Shown: in pieces, positions 39,112 to 51,623 of the stretch
Numbering within the stretch: the stretch's first letter is position 1
Layout: each line of letters opens with the position of its first letter
Origin: Akebia trifoliata
Lineage: Eukaryota; Streptophyta; Magnoliopsida; Ranunculales; Lardizabalaceae
Assembly: GCA_017979445.1 (NCBI GenBank)
Contig: CM030711.1
Location: forward strand, 620,001 to 684,000
Direction: 5' to 3'
DNA: 64,000 bases
Notes under the pieces: model-generated
What the model was told of the DNA's origin: nothing
The model's input: the letters and a program-made list of their open reading frames with translations, nothing else
The model's database searches: none
Made by a program: the position numbers and the translations under genes

Positions 39112-40210
39112 TATTTTTTATGTTATCAATATTAGTTTGATAAATTTGAAATATGGTAGGTGTCTGATTAGCACCAACTTGCCATCTAAAAATGTATTAT
39201 AAATATCAAGTAATTCAGGACTGCTTTTTGCTGGTGTGACATGTTGCAGCTATGGTGGCGTTGTCGGGTCGATATGGTTAAAATAGAGATCTGGTACTGG
39301 CACCTCAACCTTTACTCTTTACACCCCCATTAACAATAAAAATAAAAGTAAGCGAATGGTTGAGAATAAATAAAAGTTGGGGTGCCATAATAGGGCTCTC
39401 TCTCAAGATTTTTATCTTTTCGGTTTATGATTTATATGCCTAATCCTAATTCTAAACAACTACTGAAATTGTTTGAAAATGAATGTTATAATGTTAATTA
39501 ATGACTTGAGCAAAATCTTGGTAATGTTTGAATAGTGTGTTTTAATCTTTAATTGGGGTGTGATAAATAATTTAAGAAATTGGGTGTAATTAGTAAAAGT
39601 TGTGGTGTCAAAAGAAATTAGAAATTAAGGTATCTAATTTCTATGTATTTGATAACTTAATTCGATGTATTAGATACCCATTATGTATCTAAACCAAAAT
39701 AATTAGAACTATTTGAATATAATAGGTTTGGGTTATGCTAGTGAAGCTGATGTTGTAACTTTTTTTCTTTTTCTCTGATTCTTATTAGACTCTAGTGGGA
39801 ATAAGAGATACCTATAAATAGCAAACCAACAACCATTGTTTCCCTTGTTCGCTTGATTTGGGAAATTTAATTTAATTATTAAAGTTTGATTCTCTTTTGC
39901 AAACTTGATAAAGTTAGAACCTTCAATAATTCAGGTAACCATTATTGAGATCTTGATTAAATGCTTAGAGCCTTTACAAAGTTGGGCTGATCTAATTGGA
40001 GTTATACTTCATTTATCGAGGTAAGAATTTGAGCAATGAGAGTGACCTTTTAGTGTGAGGGAATGTGAGATTATGACATTGTGATGAAATTTCTTTAACT
40101 ATTTGGTCTGTAGCTTTGAGATTTGAAAAAAAAAAAAGTTACAGCCATTAAGTTATGTTTGAAAGGTGAAAGAAGTAGCCCACTTATACTTAAGTTCTCA
40201 CTTTATGGTC
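39112..40210. other. Intergenic; unassigned transcript-like signals
   Basis: A TATA-like CCTATAAATAGC at 39811-39822 is followed by donor-like CAGGTAACC and GAGGTAAGAA, but no ORF follows. It could be an LTR or a noncoding promoter. I cannot decide. Confidence 0.25.
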
Positions 40211-40221
40211 GGAATGTACTC

Positions 40222-40420
40222 ACTAAAGATTAGTTGAGATGGTAAGGCATGATTGGGTTTGCTCCCCAGGTCGTGTCTTCGAGTCTCTATATGCCCCTCC
40301 ATGTAGAGTACTTACCTGTTGTAACACGTGACATTGTGGGATGGTGTGTTTGACTCTAGGTAAGCTAGTCTCACTTAAGGTGGGGATAATCCCTGGGCTA
40401 ACGAAAAAAAAATAAAAATT
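40222..40420 (+). mobile_element. Second SINE copy (different family or diverged)
   Basis: A box A-like TTAGTTGAGATGGTAAGGC and a box B-like GGTCGTGTCTTCGAGTCTC about 30 nt later. The body has GGTGTGTTTGACTCTAGGTA and ends in GGGCTAACG then an A-rich tail. It is tRNA-derived by layout. No convincing flanking duplication was found. Confidence 0.65.
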
Positions 40421-42732
40421 GGGAAATGTTAACATCAAAATCAAGTATTTTACGTCAACAACCTCCAAACATGATTTTAAAACTCGTTTTGATGTCTCAT
40501 CTCGTCCATGAACAGATCGAGTCGTTTCAGAAGAGTTTTTCAATACGTTTGAGCCGTCTTGTTCAACAATGAGACAAATGAACCATGGTTTTAAATCTCG
40601 TTGGATACGTTTGACTTGTTTATTCGTCTCATTGGTGGACGATGACGAGACGTATCAGACAAGTCATCTTGGTCTCGGACAAGATTTAAAAACCTAATGG
40701 ATCAAATTGCAATTTGAAAAATATTAAGGTCTATTCTCAATATAAGAGTTTTGGCTAAGCATGTTTAGCACATGGGTGGCGGATGGGGGGTTAGGAAGGC
40801 TGACAAATAGGAAATAATGGAGCTTTTCAATTTATTGTTATTGTTTCAACAATTTTTATTTGCCTCCCTATAAAATGTTATATACTTGAGATGCATCCTT
40901 AAATTAAAATCTTGACTTGCCTCCTTAAAAGTTTGGTCCTAAATCAATCAATGAAGGAATCCTTATCCTTTGTACCATGGAGTTGAATATCAAAGTTTAA
41001 TATAAGGTTGGGTTGGGGCTTTGGAGTTAAGCCCTGACATTCCTTGCCCTATTGTATATATGGGAAAACTTGTGGATCGGGCATGGTTTAGTACGGCTCG
41101 ATCCAATGGGATGGGTTTGGTTTAGAATTTGAAGCCCTATTATCACCGGGCCATTTACAGGTTGGTTTGGCCCGACCCATTAAAGCTGTGCTGACCGATC
41201 CAATCATTCATGGATTATTGTCGGAAAAGAGTGACGTGTGGCACATAAAAAGATCGAGTGTAAATTAGCTACCCAAGTCTGAGATGCACATGATCTAGGG
41301 TTTTTATTGACATTCAAATGGTCAAATATTGAAGGAGTTAACTCATATTTTGTTTAATCAAGGGAGGTATCTCATTATTCATGAATGTAAGTACATCAAG
41401 GCCTTCTTAAAAAATATATATAATAATAATAACGACTAAAGTAAGGAACAATGAAAGTGGACCTCCCACTTTATACGGAAGTGCGGTATTAGTAAAATAT
41501 TACGGGCTTTTGACTTAAAATCATGAGTTTTTACTATTTTTAGTCAAAGTAGGGTTTTAAAAAAATTGAACTTGAAAACAAATAAGCTTATTCAAGATTC
41601 TTTGTAGACTTTTCCTTAATAACATTAATGTATCTGTTTGCTAATCGGGCCAATGATTAGCAATTCGATGTACAGTAAAAAATTGTTACGGGATTGATTC
41701 AAGTATGATTTGAAATATATATTTAATGGTATATTTAAAAATTCGATAAAAAATACGAAGTAAAGCAAAAACTTCGATACAAGAAGATTCGGGTATAATT
41801 CAACTTCAATACTCTAAAAAAATTTCAAAAATTTGTGTGTATATGCATTAAAATTTTCATACTACTAATCTAAATATTTAGAAAACTCCTCTATTATTTT
41901 AAGATTTATTATTTTTATATCTTATTTTTCAAAATCACCATTAGTATCCTTCGCAAATTAAGAATATATGATAGTTTTATAAATGTATTTAAACACTTAA
42001 GCCTTGTTACAAGTCAATAACACTTTGATACCTTTACACATATTCCATTTTAATATTTATTCTAAAATAGAATGTATGGGAAAATTTTTAAATTATAAAT
42101 ATAATGCAAAAAAAAAAATATAATATTTGAATTAATTGAGTTACCAAGGCTCAAGTTCAAAAAATTCAAGAGGAGAGAAGAGATACGTAAAATGAGTGAA
42201 AAAAATCAATTGTTGATTGATAATTGTGAGATTTGATAACAAACAATGATTAGTGATTGTTGAATGATGGAATCTTTAAGTGTAAAGAGAGAATAACAAA
42301 AATATTATCATGTGATATTGATATATAACCTTTATATTATAAAAATACGGGTTAATTTGTGTTTTAAACTCTTTTTGCATAATTTATTCTTGATTTGTTT
42401 AATTCGTTGATGTTTGTGTTAAGAAATCAGATGCAATCGAAAAACAAACATAAGATGCAATCACACAAATAAACAATATGAAGAGAATCGATTCATGTTA
42501 TAATTTGTACTGAGTTCGTAAAATCAAGTGAATCGCGAATCCACTAAATTTTGATTGGGTTCAATAAATCAAAGCATTAAGTTTAATAAAGCCAACACTT
42601 TGGCTTAACAAATCAAATAAAATTTAATTGTTCACATTTAAAATTTGAATTATTTTATTAATTTATTTTTATTGAACTTAGATATTTTTAACATTATAAT
42701 TCTACTTATAACTTGTATACTTAACTCGACTC
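40421..42732. other. Intergenic, no gene seen
   Basis: It holds a GGTCGGG/GGATC-rich degenerate repeat at about 40980-41220 and a long, very AT-rich stretch (41500-42730). No coding features. Confidence 0.45.
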
Positions 42733-42757
42733 ATATAATATATATATATATATATAT

Positions 42758-43073
42758 GAGACATGTACAGCACCTTACAATTTATCTTATGTGAGTTAGA
42801 AGTTTCGGAATGAGTTGATTTTTGGTGAGGATGATCTCTTAACCATAACGATCATCCTCACAAAAAACAGTTTCATTCCAAAACTTTTAAGCCCATAAAA
42901 AATGGATGGTCCATGATTCTTTTACTTGTAAATATGTGGTTAGAACTTTTATAATAGACTGATGTTTAGCAAGGATAATCTTCTTATCGTGGGTATCATC
43001 TTCATAAAAAATCAACTTATTCCAAAGCTTTTAACCCATGTAGGACAAATATTAGGATGCTGAACATTTTCAC
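42758..43073. mobile_element. Family C MITE, separate copy
   Basis: A (TA)n tract to 42757 precedes it. It contains GAGTTGATTTTTGGTGAGGA hairpin motifs in both orientations and ends GGATGCTGAACATTTTCAC before ATATATA. The layout is the same as the cluster at 25062-26590, more diverged. Confidence 0.75.
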
Positions 43074-43339
43074 ATATATACATATAAACACAAATGAACC
43101 AAGCCAACGAACCGATCTAAGAAATCAAAACGAACCAATTAACGAATTATCTCTACCTACCCCTATGAACCGGATTCATTGTAGAGTGGCCATGGACGAA
43201 GCTCGAATTCGACCACGAACCGGCTAACATTGATGAAAGTTCAAGTCGACTCAAAGGTGCTACTGGTGTGGCAATATAAGTTCATCAATATTAACAAAAA
43301 GTAGGACGACGTATATCTGTAGTCACTATCAACTATCAA

Positions 43340-43773
43340 GGAAAGTGAGTCTAGGGTTTTGCCGCCCAACTCTTCTGGTCTCGTGTCTAGTGTATCGTTT
43401 CTGCTAGTGTGGAACCTTGGCTTCAAATCTTAAACCGAATTTGAGGTAATCAATTCGACATTCTTCATTTCTTTTATCTGCAACAATTTCTGATCTAAAT
43501 ATAGTCTAAAATTTATGATTTTCCCCATTTTTGTGTGTGTGGATAATTTGACGTTGTTTTTCTTTATTGGAACTCTAATTTGCTCAAATGATTCTGTTTT
43601 GTAGTACTTAAATCTATTACCAATTAGACCAAATCGATATTCTAATCTCAGATCAAATGCATATATTTTGATTCTAAATATTCTACATTGCTCGAAATTT
43701 TACAGAAAGTTTATCTAAAAATGATCTTTTGTATTTGTTCATGTGTGATTTATTCTGTAAATTTGGTTAACAG
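43340..43773 (+). promoter_or_regulatory. eL36 leader exon and leader intron
   Basis: The leader exon ends ATTTGAG at 43445, followed by donor GTAATC. The leader intron ends AACAG at 43773, three nt before the ATG. The leader contains CTAGGGTTTTG, a telobox-type motif common in ribosomal-protein genes. The start of transcription is not fixed by a clear TATA. Confidence 0.6.
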
Positions 43774-43776
43774 GTG

Positions 43777-46752
43777 ATGGCTCCACCTCAACCTAACAGC
43801 GGGCTGTTCGTCGGATTAAACAAAGGACACATCGTCACCAAGCGAGAATTGGCCTCTCGCCCATCTGCCCGTAAAGGGGTATATAACTTTACACAGCTTT
43901 AACGTGTTTCTGATACAAATCCAACCAATACACGACAAATACATAGGCGTTAATGGTTCCAAAAGCTAATCCCAGGGGCAGAGCTAGTAAGGAGCTGGTG
44001 GGGGCAATTGCCCCCACAGAACTTTGAGACACCCCTATATTTTCAACTAATTACATGCCCCATTTGTCCCCACTCCCTCACCTCTCTCCCCATTTGCCCC
44101 CACACCCTCACCTCCCTCCAATTTTTGTCCCCCCCCCCCCCCCCCCCTTTCAATTTTTTGTTGATGACATTGCCTCTTGACTGGCCCTTCTCATAGACTA
44201 ATTGGAAATGACCTAAATATCATTTTCTTCAACTTCTAACCAAAAACTTCTGAATTTCTCCCTAAAACCATTCATCTTCAAATTCTTCAATTATACAACT
44301 AACCATAGTTTCCGCCCCCTGGCTAATCCCATAACTCTTTGGGTCGTAAGATACCACTTGCATTAACACCTCAGGAGCCCACATTGGTAGCCTTACCCTA
44401 AGTTGTGCCTCCAAGGTTTTAGCTCGAGACATCATGTTGGTTTAGATACAAAATGATAGTAACCCAACCAATACACGAACAATACCTAGGCATTAATGGT
44501 GCGGAAAGTTAAGCCTATATATAGTAGATCTCACTTGTGATTTGTATTGTTTTGTTATATTCATTTTGGTGGTTATTTGTTTGATAATATTGTGTTTCAG
44601 AAAACCAGTAAGAGGGTTCATTTTGTTAGAAACCTTATAAGGGAAGTTGCTGGGTTTGCTCCCTATGAGAAGAGGATTACCGAGCTTCTTAAAGTAGGGA
44701 AGGACAAGCGTGCATTGAAGGTGGCCAAGAGAAAGTTGGGTACCCACAAGAGGGCAAAGAAGAAGCGTGAGGAGATGTCTAATGTTCTCCGCAAGATGAG
44801 GTAATATCCTTTTCTATTTATTCTCCTGGCTTTCTGAATATTCTATGTAACATGTTCAGCAAGGTTGCACTTGTGATATACTTCAAGATTTTGACAAAAA
44901 CATAACATGGGACCTACTAGTTTCTTATATACTAGTCTATAGTTTTTTTTCTTTCTTAGATAGATATTAACATCTATTAAAAAAGAGGATGGATTGAGTA
45001 TAGAGTGAAAGAATCTAAATATGTAAAGGAGTTACTAGGACATTTTCCTGCACTAATTCGGTCCAAATATACATGTATAGTTTGGTAGATACGAACTCAC
45101 CCTTAATAACTGAAGACTTGGTTTTGGACAAAATGGAATGTACGAACAAGATTTGTTTAGCTGACCTTGTTGTTATTGTGCATGATGGAAGCTTGGAAGT
45201 TTTGTCTCTAACAAGTTGGTCCAATTGTTTTCCCTTCCAAAGAAGCCTACTTGAAATAAACTATATCTAAGTCGCATCCAATATTGTAAAGATGATGTAT
45301 GGAAATCACTCGTAAGGCTCTACTTGGTATGCTGTAGACGAATGCTTTTCACAATGAAAGAAATGTATACTTTACCTCCTGCATGGTGGCAGCCCAGGCC
45401 CCAAAACTTCACTTGGGTATTTCTTTATTGTCAAAAACACATGTAGTTACTCAAATGCATATGCCTTTGCGCTTGGGACACAAATCGCCAAATTCACATG
45501 GAGCTTGAATACACAAATAAACTTACTGGAAAAATGCTCTTGGTATCCCAATACCTTTGAAAAAAAATTCATGGCTGAGGTCAAGAATGAAATTCCAGAA
45601 ATATGTCTGGATGCACTGGTGTATAACTTTGAAAACCAAATACTGTCTTAAGTTTTCATGTCTCTTGATGCACTGGTGCCTTCTCATTACCTTGTGGTCG
45701 CTTGATTTGGAGGTTCTTTCACCATTTGATCTGTTGGTGTCTTTGGGGAAAAGCATAATTGTCATATATTTGGAGACAGAATCAATTGTTGATGTCATTA
45801 TTTTGGTAGTGAAGGCGAAGAAGTTCTACTGGGAAGTATCAACTGCAGCCTAAGAGGACTCTGTGTCAAATTCTTGGTGTTCAACTAGAGGGAGACAGCA
45901 TCCTAGTCTTTCTGTCTGATATTTATCTTGGTTCTTTTCTCTTGCTTGTGCTGGTTGGTGTCTCATGATCATCTCTATAGTCTATACTCTCTTTGCCTTA
46001 TGTAAACTATCTGTTTCATCTAAGGGATTCCTCTCCTCTTTTTTGTTCCCCCTGATAAAATAGAAGAATAAGGAGAAAACCAGATATATCATTCCTGTTC
46101 AACAATATTAGATGCAGTAAACCCAAAAGATAAGACTAGCAATAATTACTTTGTCAATTTTTCTTGATAAAGTATATGATCTCTCATCAGTGGTTCACGC
46201 CTAGTCAACTAAGTTTTTAACCTTAACCTTATGTTCACCAACATACCGTCTAAAGTCTACCTTCCCACCTTTTATCTTGTACAACAGAGGCCTTTCGTGT
46301 AAACTGCTCCGGCATCCTTTGTTGCCTGTTGTGTTTCCTCACCACTCTGATCAAAGTAACACAGTAGTTACTCCTTAATGGATAAAAGAGAAAACCAGCA
46401 AGAGCTACTGCAAATGCCAATTGTCACCCTAAATCTTATCACAAGTTGCCATTTTGTCTATAACTCCTTAAAACACTTGGGGAGTTGATTTTAGTGTTTG
46501 TTTGGTTTTTATATCAGTTATATATCAACCACCACACCAACGGCATCGACAAAGCCTTATCCCAAAGATTTGGGTTTAGCTAAACAAATCATGTTCCTCC
46601 ATTCTACCATGTCAAAACCAAGTCTTCTGCTGCCACCATCTCCATCGATGTTCATATCTGCTTTCACTTACATGCATCCATTAGCCGAATTGCTTCCAAT
46701 ATGTGGTCATCTTTTGTGCAGGTCTGCTGGAGTGTCTGAGAAGAAGAAATGA
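43777..46752 (+). CDS. RPL36: 60S ribosomal protein eL36
   Basis: Three exons: 43777-43878 (34 codons, [18 protein letters not shown] and on to ARKG), 44601-44800 and 46722-46752 (ending SAGVSEKKK). They total 333 nt and 110 residues, normal for eL36. The middle exon has [20 protein letters not shown] and the basic [20 protein letters not shown]. It is a structural protein of the large cytosolic ribosomal subunit, binding 28S/5.8S rRNA, made in the cytoplasm and assembled in the nucleolus. Splice phases fit (the last intron splits an Arg codon, AG|G). Intron 1 carries a hAT-type MITE; intron 2 (1.9 kb) is AT-rich and ends within an antisense SINE/LINE tail. I looked for C/D or H/ACA snoRNA boxes in the introns and found none convincing. 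Confidence 0.97.
43973..44321. mobile_element. hAT-type MITE in eL36 intron 1 with perfect 8-bp duplication
   Basis: It begins CAGGGGCAGAGCTAG and ends with the complement, TTCCGCCCCCTG. GCTAATCC flanks both sides (43965-43972 and 44322-44329), the 8-bp signature of hAT transposition. It has an internal GGGGGCAATTGCCCCC and a run of C at about 44131-44148. It is 349 bp and noncoding. Confidence 0.88.
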
Positions 46753-48110
46753 TGAAACAATTTCCAAGTCTTGTGGTATGAAGATTATCTGGGTAGATTA
46801 TTCAATATTATAAATAGTGCATTTTGACAATTAATTTAGGGTACTGGATTTGATAAGGTCATTATATTGTTCTAACAATTTTGGAATACTTGGCTTTAGT
46901 TTTCTTTTTTTGCTTTTCTTTGCATGCTTTATGTATGTGGTGTCCTGCAAGGCCAAGGCTATTATTATGTAGGGTTCTGAAAATGTTGAATTCCCAGTAT
47001 ATCATCATTTGTTGTTTGAGACCAGGACAATCTAGATCTTTATAATCCGACTTCATGGTGCCCCATCTGACTTTGAAGCAGGCAGCCCACTTCAAAATTT
47101 GAAGGAACCCTCTTTCGCACTGACATGTGGCTTTTCATATTTAATTCACATCCCTACTTTTTCATCAATATTTGGGATACATCCTCGAAGATGCTATGTG
47201 TAATCCAAAAAAGAGGGTTCTGTCAAAATTTTGAAGTGGGCTGCCCATTTCCTATCCCCCCTTCTCCCATGGAACACATTGGTTCCCAAAGGAACCAAAT
47301 TTGATGGGATCCACAAAATGGTAGTTAATACATGAATAGGTGTTTGGTTTGGATTGTTAGATTTTGAGAATTGGGTTTGCCTTTTTTATATTTTACTTTT
47401 TGACTTATAATTTTAATTGTGGGAGTCATTTTTATTATCTGAGTCGATTAACAGGAGATTGGAGAATCAGATTATTAGCTAGAATTGGATTCTTGTATCC
47501 AAGTCCAATTCCCCGGAATTATTATACATATGGGTGCAAAGGGAAACCTCAAGAGATTCTTGGCTGAATTCAAAGTGAGTTTCACTATTCTCGCCAACAT
47601 GGTTTAGGTGGTGAGTTGTATTCCTTTGTGAGATGGTTCAAATGATGACAAAGCCCCTCAACCAAGTACTTCTCCTTACGAAAGATAACCTAAATGCCCA
47701 CATATTGAATCTGATGGGTAAATTTTTTTACTTCAGGATTCACTCTCCTCCAATCTCTGAAGGGCAAGATCGGACTTTAATGAAATTCAAATCTATAGGT
47801 TTTTGGGTGGAAATATCAAAAGTTTTTGACAAGATTGGGAAGGTAAGAGTTCATCCCCGGAGGTTGAAGAGTTTGAAGATATACCTTTGGAGAGAACCAA
47901 GGTTTTTGGACAGTTGAAATGAGGGCACTTAGGTCATTTTTATTAGTCTCTTATTGAAGACCAAGGTATGCTATTAATGGTTTGAGTAGGATCCAGTACC
48001 AATTTGATAAGGATCGAATCAGTCTCGAGATCAAAGCAATAAGAATTAGATTGGATTAAATTAAATTTGATTCTTTTTTACATCATTTCTCATATCTTAT
48101 CTGATGATTC
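46753..48110. other. Intergenic between eL36 and the solo LTR
   Basis: eL36 3' UTR sequence, a short foldback at 47081-47245 and unassigned sequence. The frame at 47633-47917 has no family features. GGATC-rich repeat lies at 47990-48060. Confidence 0.45.
47081..47245. mobile_element. Small foldback MITE
   Basis: The left arm begins GGCAGCCCACTTCAAAATTT and the right arm ends with a near-complement, ATTTTGAAGTGGGCTGCC. The pairing continues through GAACCCTCTTT. It is about 165 bp with a noncoding interior. Confidence 0.65.
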
Positions 48111-48550
48111 TATTAGATTAAACCTATGATCCGAAGTATAAATCAAACAAGAACACAAGAATCTCACACGACACAAGATATACGTGATTTGGTCAAAGCA
48201 TCGACTTACGTCCACGGGCGAAAAACGACGATTTCACTATATTAATCAAAGAAGAACTAGGTTATAATTTCTCTCTGTCTCTCGTATATCTCTCACACCC
48301 TTTTAGGGTTTTCATCTCTTACCCTTTATCTGCTTAAGGTTATAAAGAAGTTAAACGGGTTGGATCCAAAATCAAATTAACTAGCCCAATATTTTACTTT
48401 GGGCTTCGCCCCTAGACTTTCAGTAATGGTGGGGAAATCCCACACATTACCAATTAAACGGGTCATGCGGGTTATTAACGGATCATCAAAAGATCCGGAT
48501 TAAATTCACGACAACTTTACATATACAAGAATAGAAGACATAACCCAACA
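48111..48550 (-). mobile_element. Candidate Copia-type solo LTR
   Basis: Read on the minus strand it begins TGTTGGGTTATGTCTTCTAT and contains CGTGGACGTAAG and a downstream ACGTATATCTTGTGTC, which I recognise as typical of plant Copia LTR 3' halves. GATTC is duplicated on both sides (48106-48110 and 48551-48555). The far end is TAATA rather than the usual CA. No internal region remains. It lies 370 nt upstream of the CBF5 TATA box. Confidence 0.65.
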
Positions 48551-48831
48551 GATTCATCCTTAATCAATCTGATAGTTATTGAATCGGATTCTTATTGGAT
48601 CCAAATCCTCATACCCATCTAAATTTATGTGGTCGGTTTCGGATCTGATCCGAACCATTGACAACTCTCTGGACTGAAGTTATTTGGATGCGTAAGTCCA
48701 GAATTCTTGAATCAATCACTTGATTGTGATTAATGGAAGGTCCACCAAGTTAACGGTCCTGATCCTCTCCTAACATGCAGTCCGCAATATTTTACCGTAT
48801 GTAAGAACTATGTCAACTTTCCTCTCTCTAA

Positions 48832-49028
48832 AAACCCTAAACCTTCAAAGTGTCGTGGCTTCTCCACTCTTTCACCTCAACTGCGTCTGCATCAAACATC
48901 TTTTACACTACCTAGTAGCTCTATATAAATAAAACCTAAAAAAAACGAAACCCTAATCCAACAGTCTTATTTCTTTTCGTCCTCCCTATAAACCCTAAAA
49001 CCCTTAAACCTCCACAACCGAACCAACA
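48832..49028 (+). promoter_or_regulatory. CBF5 core promoter and leader with TATA box and teloboxes
   Basis: CTATATAAATAAAACC puts a TATA box at about 48922-48931. Four telobox-type motifs (AAACCCTA) lie at about 48835 and between 48950 and 49010 in the leader. Such motifs are common in plant translation and snoRNP genes. The start codon is at 49029. Confidence 0.7.
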
Positions 49029-50732
49029 ATGTCAGAGGTCGAGCTATCTCGTTCAGAGAAGAAGAAGAAGAAGAACAGAAACAGAGACGAAACAGATGAA
49101 TCCAACAAATCACTAGTTCCCTTCGAATCCGATCCAACTCAGAAGGAAAATTACCTCATCAAACCACAAAGCTTTACTCCTTCCTTAGATACCTCTCAAT
49201 GGCCGATCCTCCTCAAGAACTACGATCGTCTCAATGTCCGTACAGGACACTATACTCCTCTCCCTTCTGGGTTTTCTCCTCTCAAGCGTCCTCTCGCAGA
49301 GTACATCAGGTACGGTATCTTAAATCTTGATAAACCAGCAAACCCATCTTCTCATGAAGTTGTAGCTTGGATTAAACGGATTCTTCGAGTCGAAAAAACT
49401 GGTCACAGTGGAACCCTAGATCCAAAAGTGACAGGAAACCTAATTGTCTGCATCGATCGAGCCACCCGTCTCGTTAAATCTCAACAAGGTGCAGGAAAAG
49501 AGTATGTTTGCGTTGCTCGACTTCATTCTTCGGTGCCCGATGTTGCTAAGGTTTCCAGAGCACTTGAGACACTCACTGGTGCGGTTTTCCAACGCCCTCC
49601 ACTAATTTCTGCTGTTAAGAGACAACTTCGAATTCGAACTATATACGAAAGTAAGCTTCTTGAGTTTGATTCTGACAAGCATTTGGTTGTTTTTTGGATT
49701 TCTTGTGAGGCGGGCACATATGTGAGGACACTATGTGTCCATTTGGGTTTGATATTAGGGGTTGGAAGTCATATGCAGGAACTTCGGAGAGTTAGGTCTG
49801 GGATTATGGGTGAGAAAGATAACATGGTTACGATGCACGATGTGATGGATGCTCAATGGGTTTATGATAATTATAGGGATGAGACTTATCTTAGGCGAGT
49901 AATAATGCCGCTTGAAGTGCTCTTAACTAGTTATAAGAGATTGGTTGTGAAGGATTCGGCGGTTAATGCTATTTGTTACGGAGCTAAGTTGATGATTCCT
50001 GGGTTGTTGAGGTTTGAGAACGATATTGAAAATGGTGAAGAGGTCGTGTTGATGACAACAAAGGGGGAGGCGGTTGCATTGGGTATAGCTGAGATGACTA
50101 CGGCAGTTATGGCAACTTGTGACCACGGTGTGGTGGCGAAGATTAAGAGGGTGGTGATGGATCGAGATACGTATCCAAGGAAATGGGGATTGGGACCTAG
50201 GGCTTCTATGAAGAAGAAGATGGTTGCAGAGGGGTTGTTGACTAAGCATGGAAAGGCAAATGAGAAGACTCCTGCAGAGTGGCTGAGAAATGTGGTTCTA
50301 CCGACTGGAGGGGATGCCATGGTTGCGGGCAATGCTGCTGCATCTGAACAGGTCTCCGTGAAGGAAGAGGTTGTTGTAGTAGAGGAGAAGAAAAAGAAGA
50401 AGAAACATAAGGATGAAGAAGGTGGGGTGGGGCATAAACGTAAATTAGAGGAAAACAGTGATGGTCCGGCTCTTGTTTTGACTAAGAAGGTAAAGGTTGA
50501 AGAGAATGAGGAAGTTGTTGAGAAGGAAGAGAAGAAGGAGAAGAAAGAGAAGAAGAAAAAGAAGGACAAAGAGAAGAGTGTAGTGGGATCTTCTGATGAG
50601 GAGAAGTCCGAGAAGAAGAAAAAGAAGAAGAAGAACAAAGAAGTTGAGGATGCTAATGGTATCAAGGAGGAGACAGACAGAAGTGAAAAGAAGGAGAAGA
50701 AGAAAAAGAAGAATAAAGATGCGGAGGAATAG
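49029..50732 (+). CDS. CBF5: H/ACA snoRNP pseudouridine synthase CBF5 (dyskerin, NAP57)
   Basis: A single exon of 567 residues, as in other plants. A short basic N-terminus (KKKKK at 11-15) leads into the dyskerin-specific segment. The TruB-like catalytic domain follows, with [16 protein letters not shown]; the aspartate at about 131 is the catalytic one. Later come [15 protein letters not shown] (about 187-201), [14 protein letters not shown] and [18 protein letters not shown]-binding domain lies at about 305-380 ([32 protein letters not shown]). The tail from about 440 is lysine/glutamate repeats, a nucleolar-targeting type. It isomerises uridine in rRNA and snRNA guided by H/ACA RNAs with NOP10, NHP2 and GAR1, and in plants it also acts in telomerase. 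All key motifs are intact. The long minus-strand frame across the tail is a mirror of the repeats and not a gene. Confidence 0.98.
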   Translation: MSEVELSRSEKKKKKNRNRDETDESNKSLVPFESDPTQKENYLIKPQSFTPSLDTSQWPILLKNYDRLNVRTGHYTPLPSGFSPLKRPLAEYIRYGILNLDKPANPSSHEVVAWIKRILRVEKTGHSGTLDPKVTGNLIVCIDRATRLVKSQQGAGKEYVCVARLHSSVPDVAKVSRALETLTGAVFQRPPLISAVKRQLRIRTIYESKLLEFDSDKHLVVFWISCEAGTYVRTLCVHLGLILGVGSHMQELRRVRSGIMGEKDNMVTMHDVMDAQWVYDNYRDETYLRRVIMPLEVLLTSYKRLVVKDSAVNAICYGAKLMIPGLLRFENDIENGEEVVLMTTKGEAVALGIAEMTTAVMATCDHGVVAKIKRVVMDRDTYPRKWGLGPRASMKKKMVAEGLLTKHGKANEKTPAEWLRNVVLPTGGDAMVAGNAAASEQVSVKEEVVVVEEKKKKKKHKDEEGGVGHKRKLEENSDGPALVLTKKVKVEENEEVVEKEEKKEKKEKKKKKDKEKSVVGSSDEEKSEKKKKKKKNKEVEDANGIKEETDRSEKKEKKKKKNKDAEE

Positions 50733-51623
50733 AAGTAGAGATGAATGGACTTGGTTGATCGAGATATCTCCCATACCGGACTACTGTATGTTCTTTTACT
50801 TAATCTTATTTCTAATTGAGTATTAGCTGCTTTTGCAATCCTTGGCATGTTTCCTGCAGAAATGTTTTTCAATTTTCGCATCTTTTGGATATTAGTGGTT
50901 TTTCAGCTACATTAAACATTTTGAATCATGAGTTGGTTTAACGTTATTATTTCTTCATCATCATCAAAGCCTTATCCCAAAAATCTGGGGTTGGCTGAAA
51001 TTTACTCTTGCAGGAGGACCAAGAATGTGTAGCTTGGTTACATTATCATGGGCTTGGTTTTTCTTCCCACACATATTTAGCTTTGCCAGTTATGCCTTTG
51101 TTTCATTAGAAATTGGAACGATGTATGGTTTTATGGTCGTTAATTGTTTCAAAGTCATTTTTGTTTCCCGACTTTTTGATCCTGAAGTGAGCTTATGTTG
51201 GTTCACAACCCATTTGAGTTTCAATTTGATCAGGGTGTTTTGATTTACCATCAAATTTGGTCTTTTAGAACACTGATCGAAACAACATTAGTTAACCAGT
51301 GCTTGGCCATCTGTGGACTTCATGTCAGGGGAGAGACTAAACTTGTTCATTGTTGATTCTTCTGAGGAGTCCTCAGCATAGGTCTATGCTCGATGATATT
51401 GAGTTTGATCGAAACTATTTGCAAACTCTAGAACAGATGATCAAGAAATGTTTTTACTCTCTTAATCAGTTCTTTGATTTCAAATCTACCATATTTCCAT
51501 TCGAATTTTCCTATTTTCCCCGATTTTTCAATTAATCTCTTGCTTATCTTTCTGAATCATGTATGAGATTTTTCTTAATCGATATTCCAAGGCGTCTATT
51601 TTCAAATTGTTATTAGGTTAACT
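50733..51623. other. CBF5 3' flank
   Basis: 3' UTR and unique AT-rich sequence. An antisense SINE/LINE tail (CAAAGCCTTATCCCAAAAAT) lies at about 50965-50990. No gene. Confidence 0.45.

Noticed and set aside
39811..40030. TATA box and splice-donor-like motifs as a new transcript
   Set aside because: No ORF or exon pairing follows; an LTR or noncoding transcript is possible but unsupported.
43877..46721. Intron-encoded snoRNA in eL36
   Set aside because: I looked for paired C/D or H/ACA boxes with terminal stems and found no convincing set; a dedicated search could still find one.
46498..46752. An 84-residue plus-strand frame ending at 46752
   Set aside because: Its last part is exon 3 of eL36; the upstream portion is intron with an antisense SINE/LINE tail.
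49976..50881. A 301-residue minus-strand frame rich in Phe and Ser
   Set aside because: It is the mirror of the Lys/Glu repeats and coding sequence of CBF5; composition follows the opposite strand and no family features appear.
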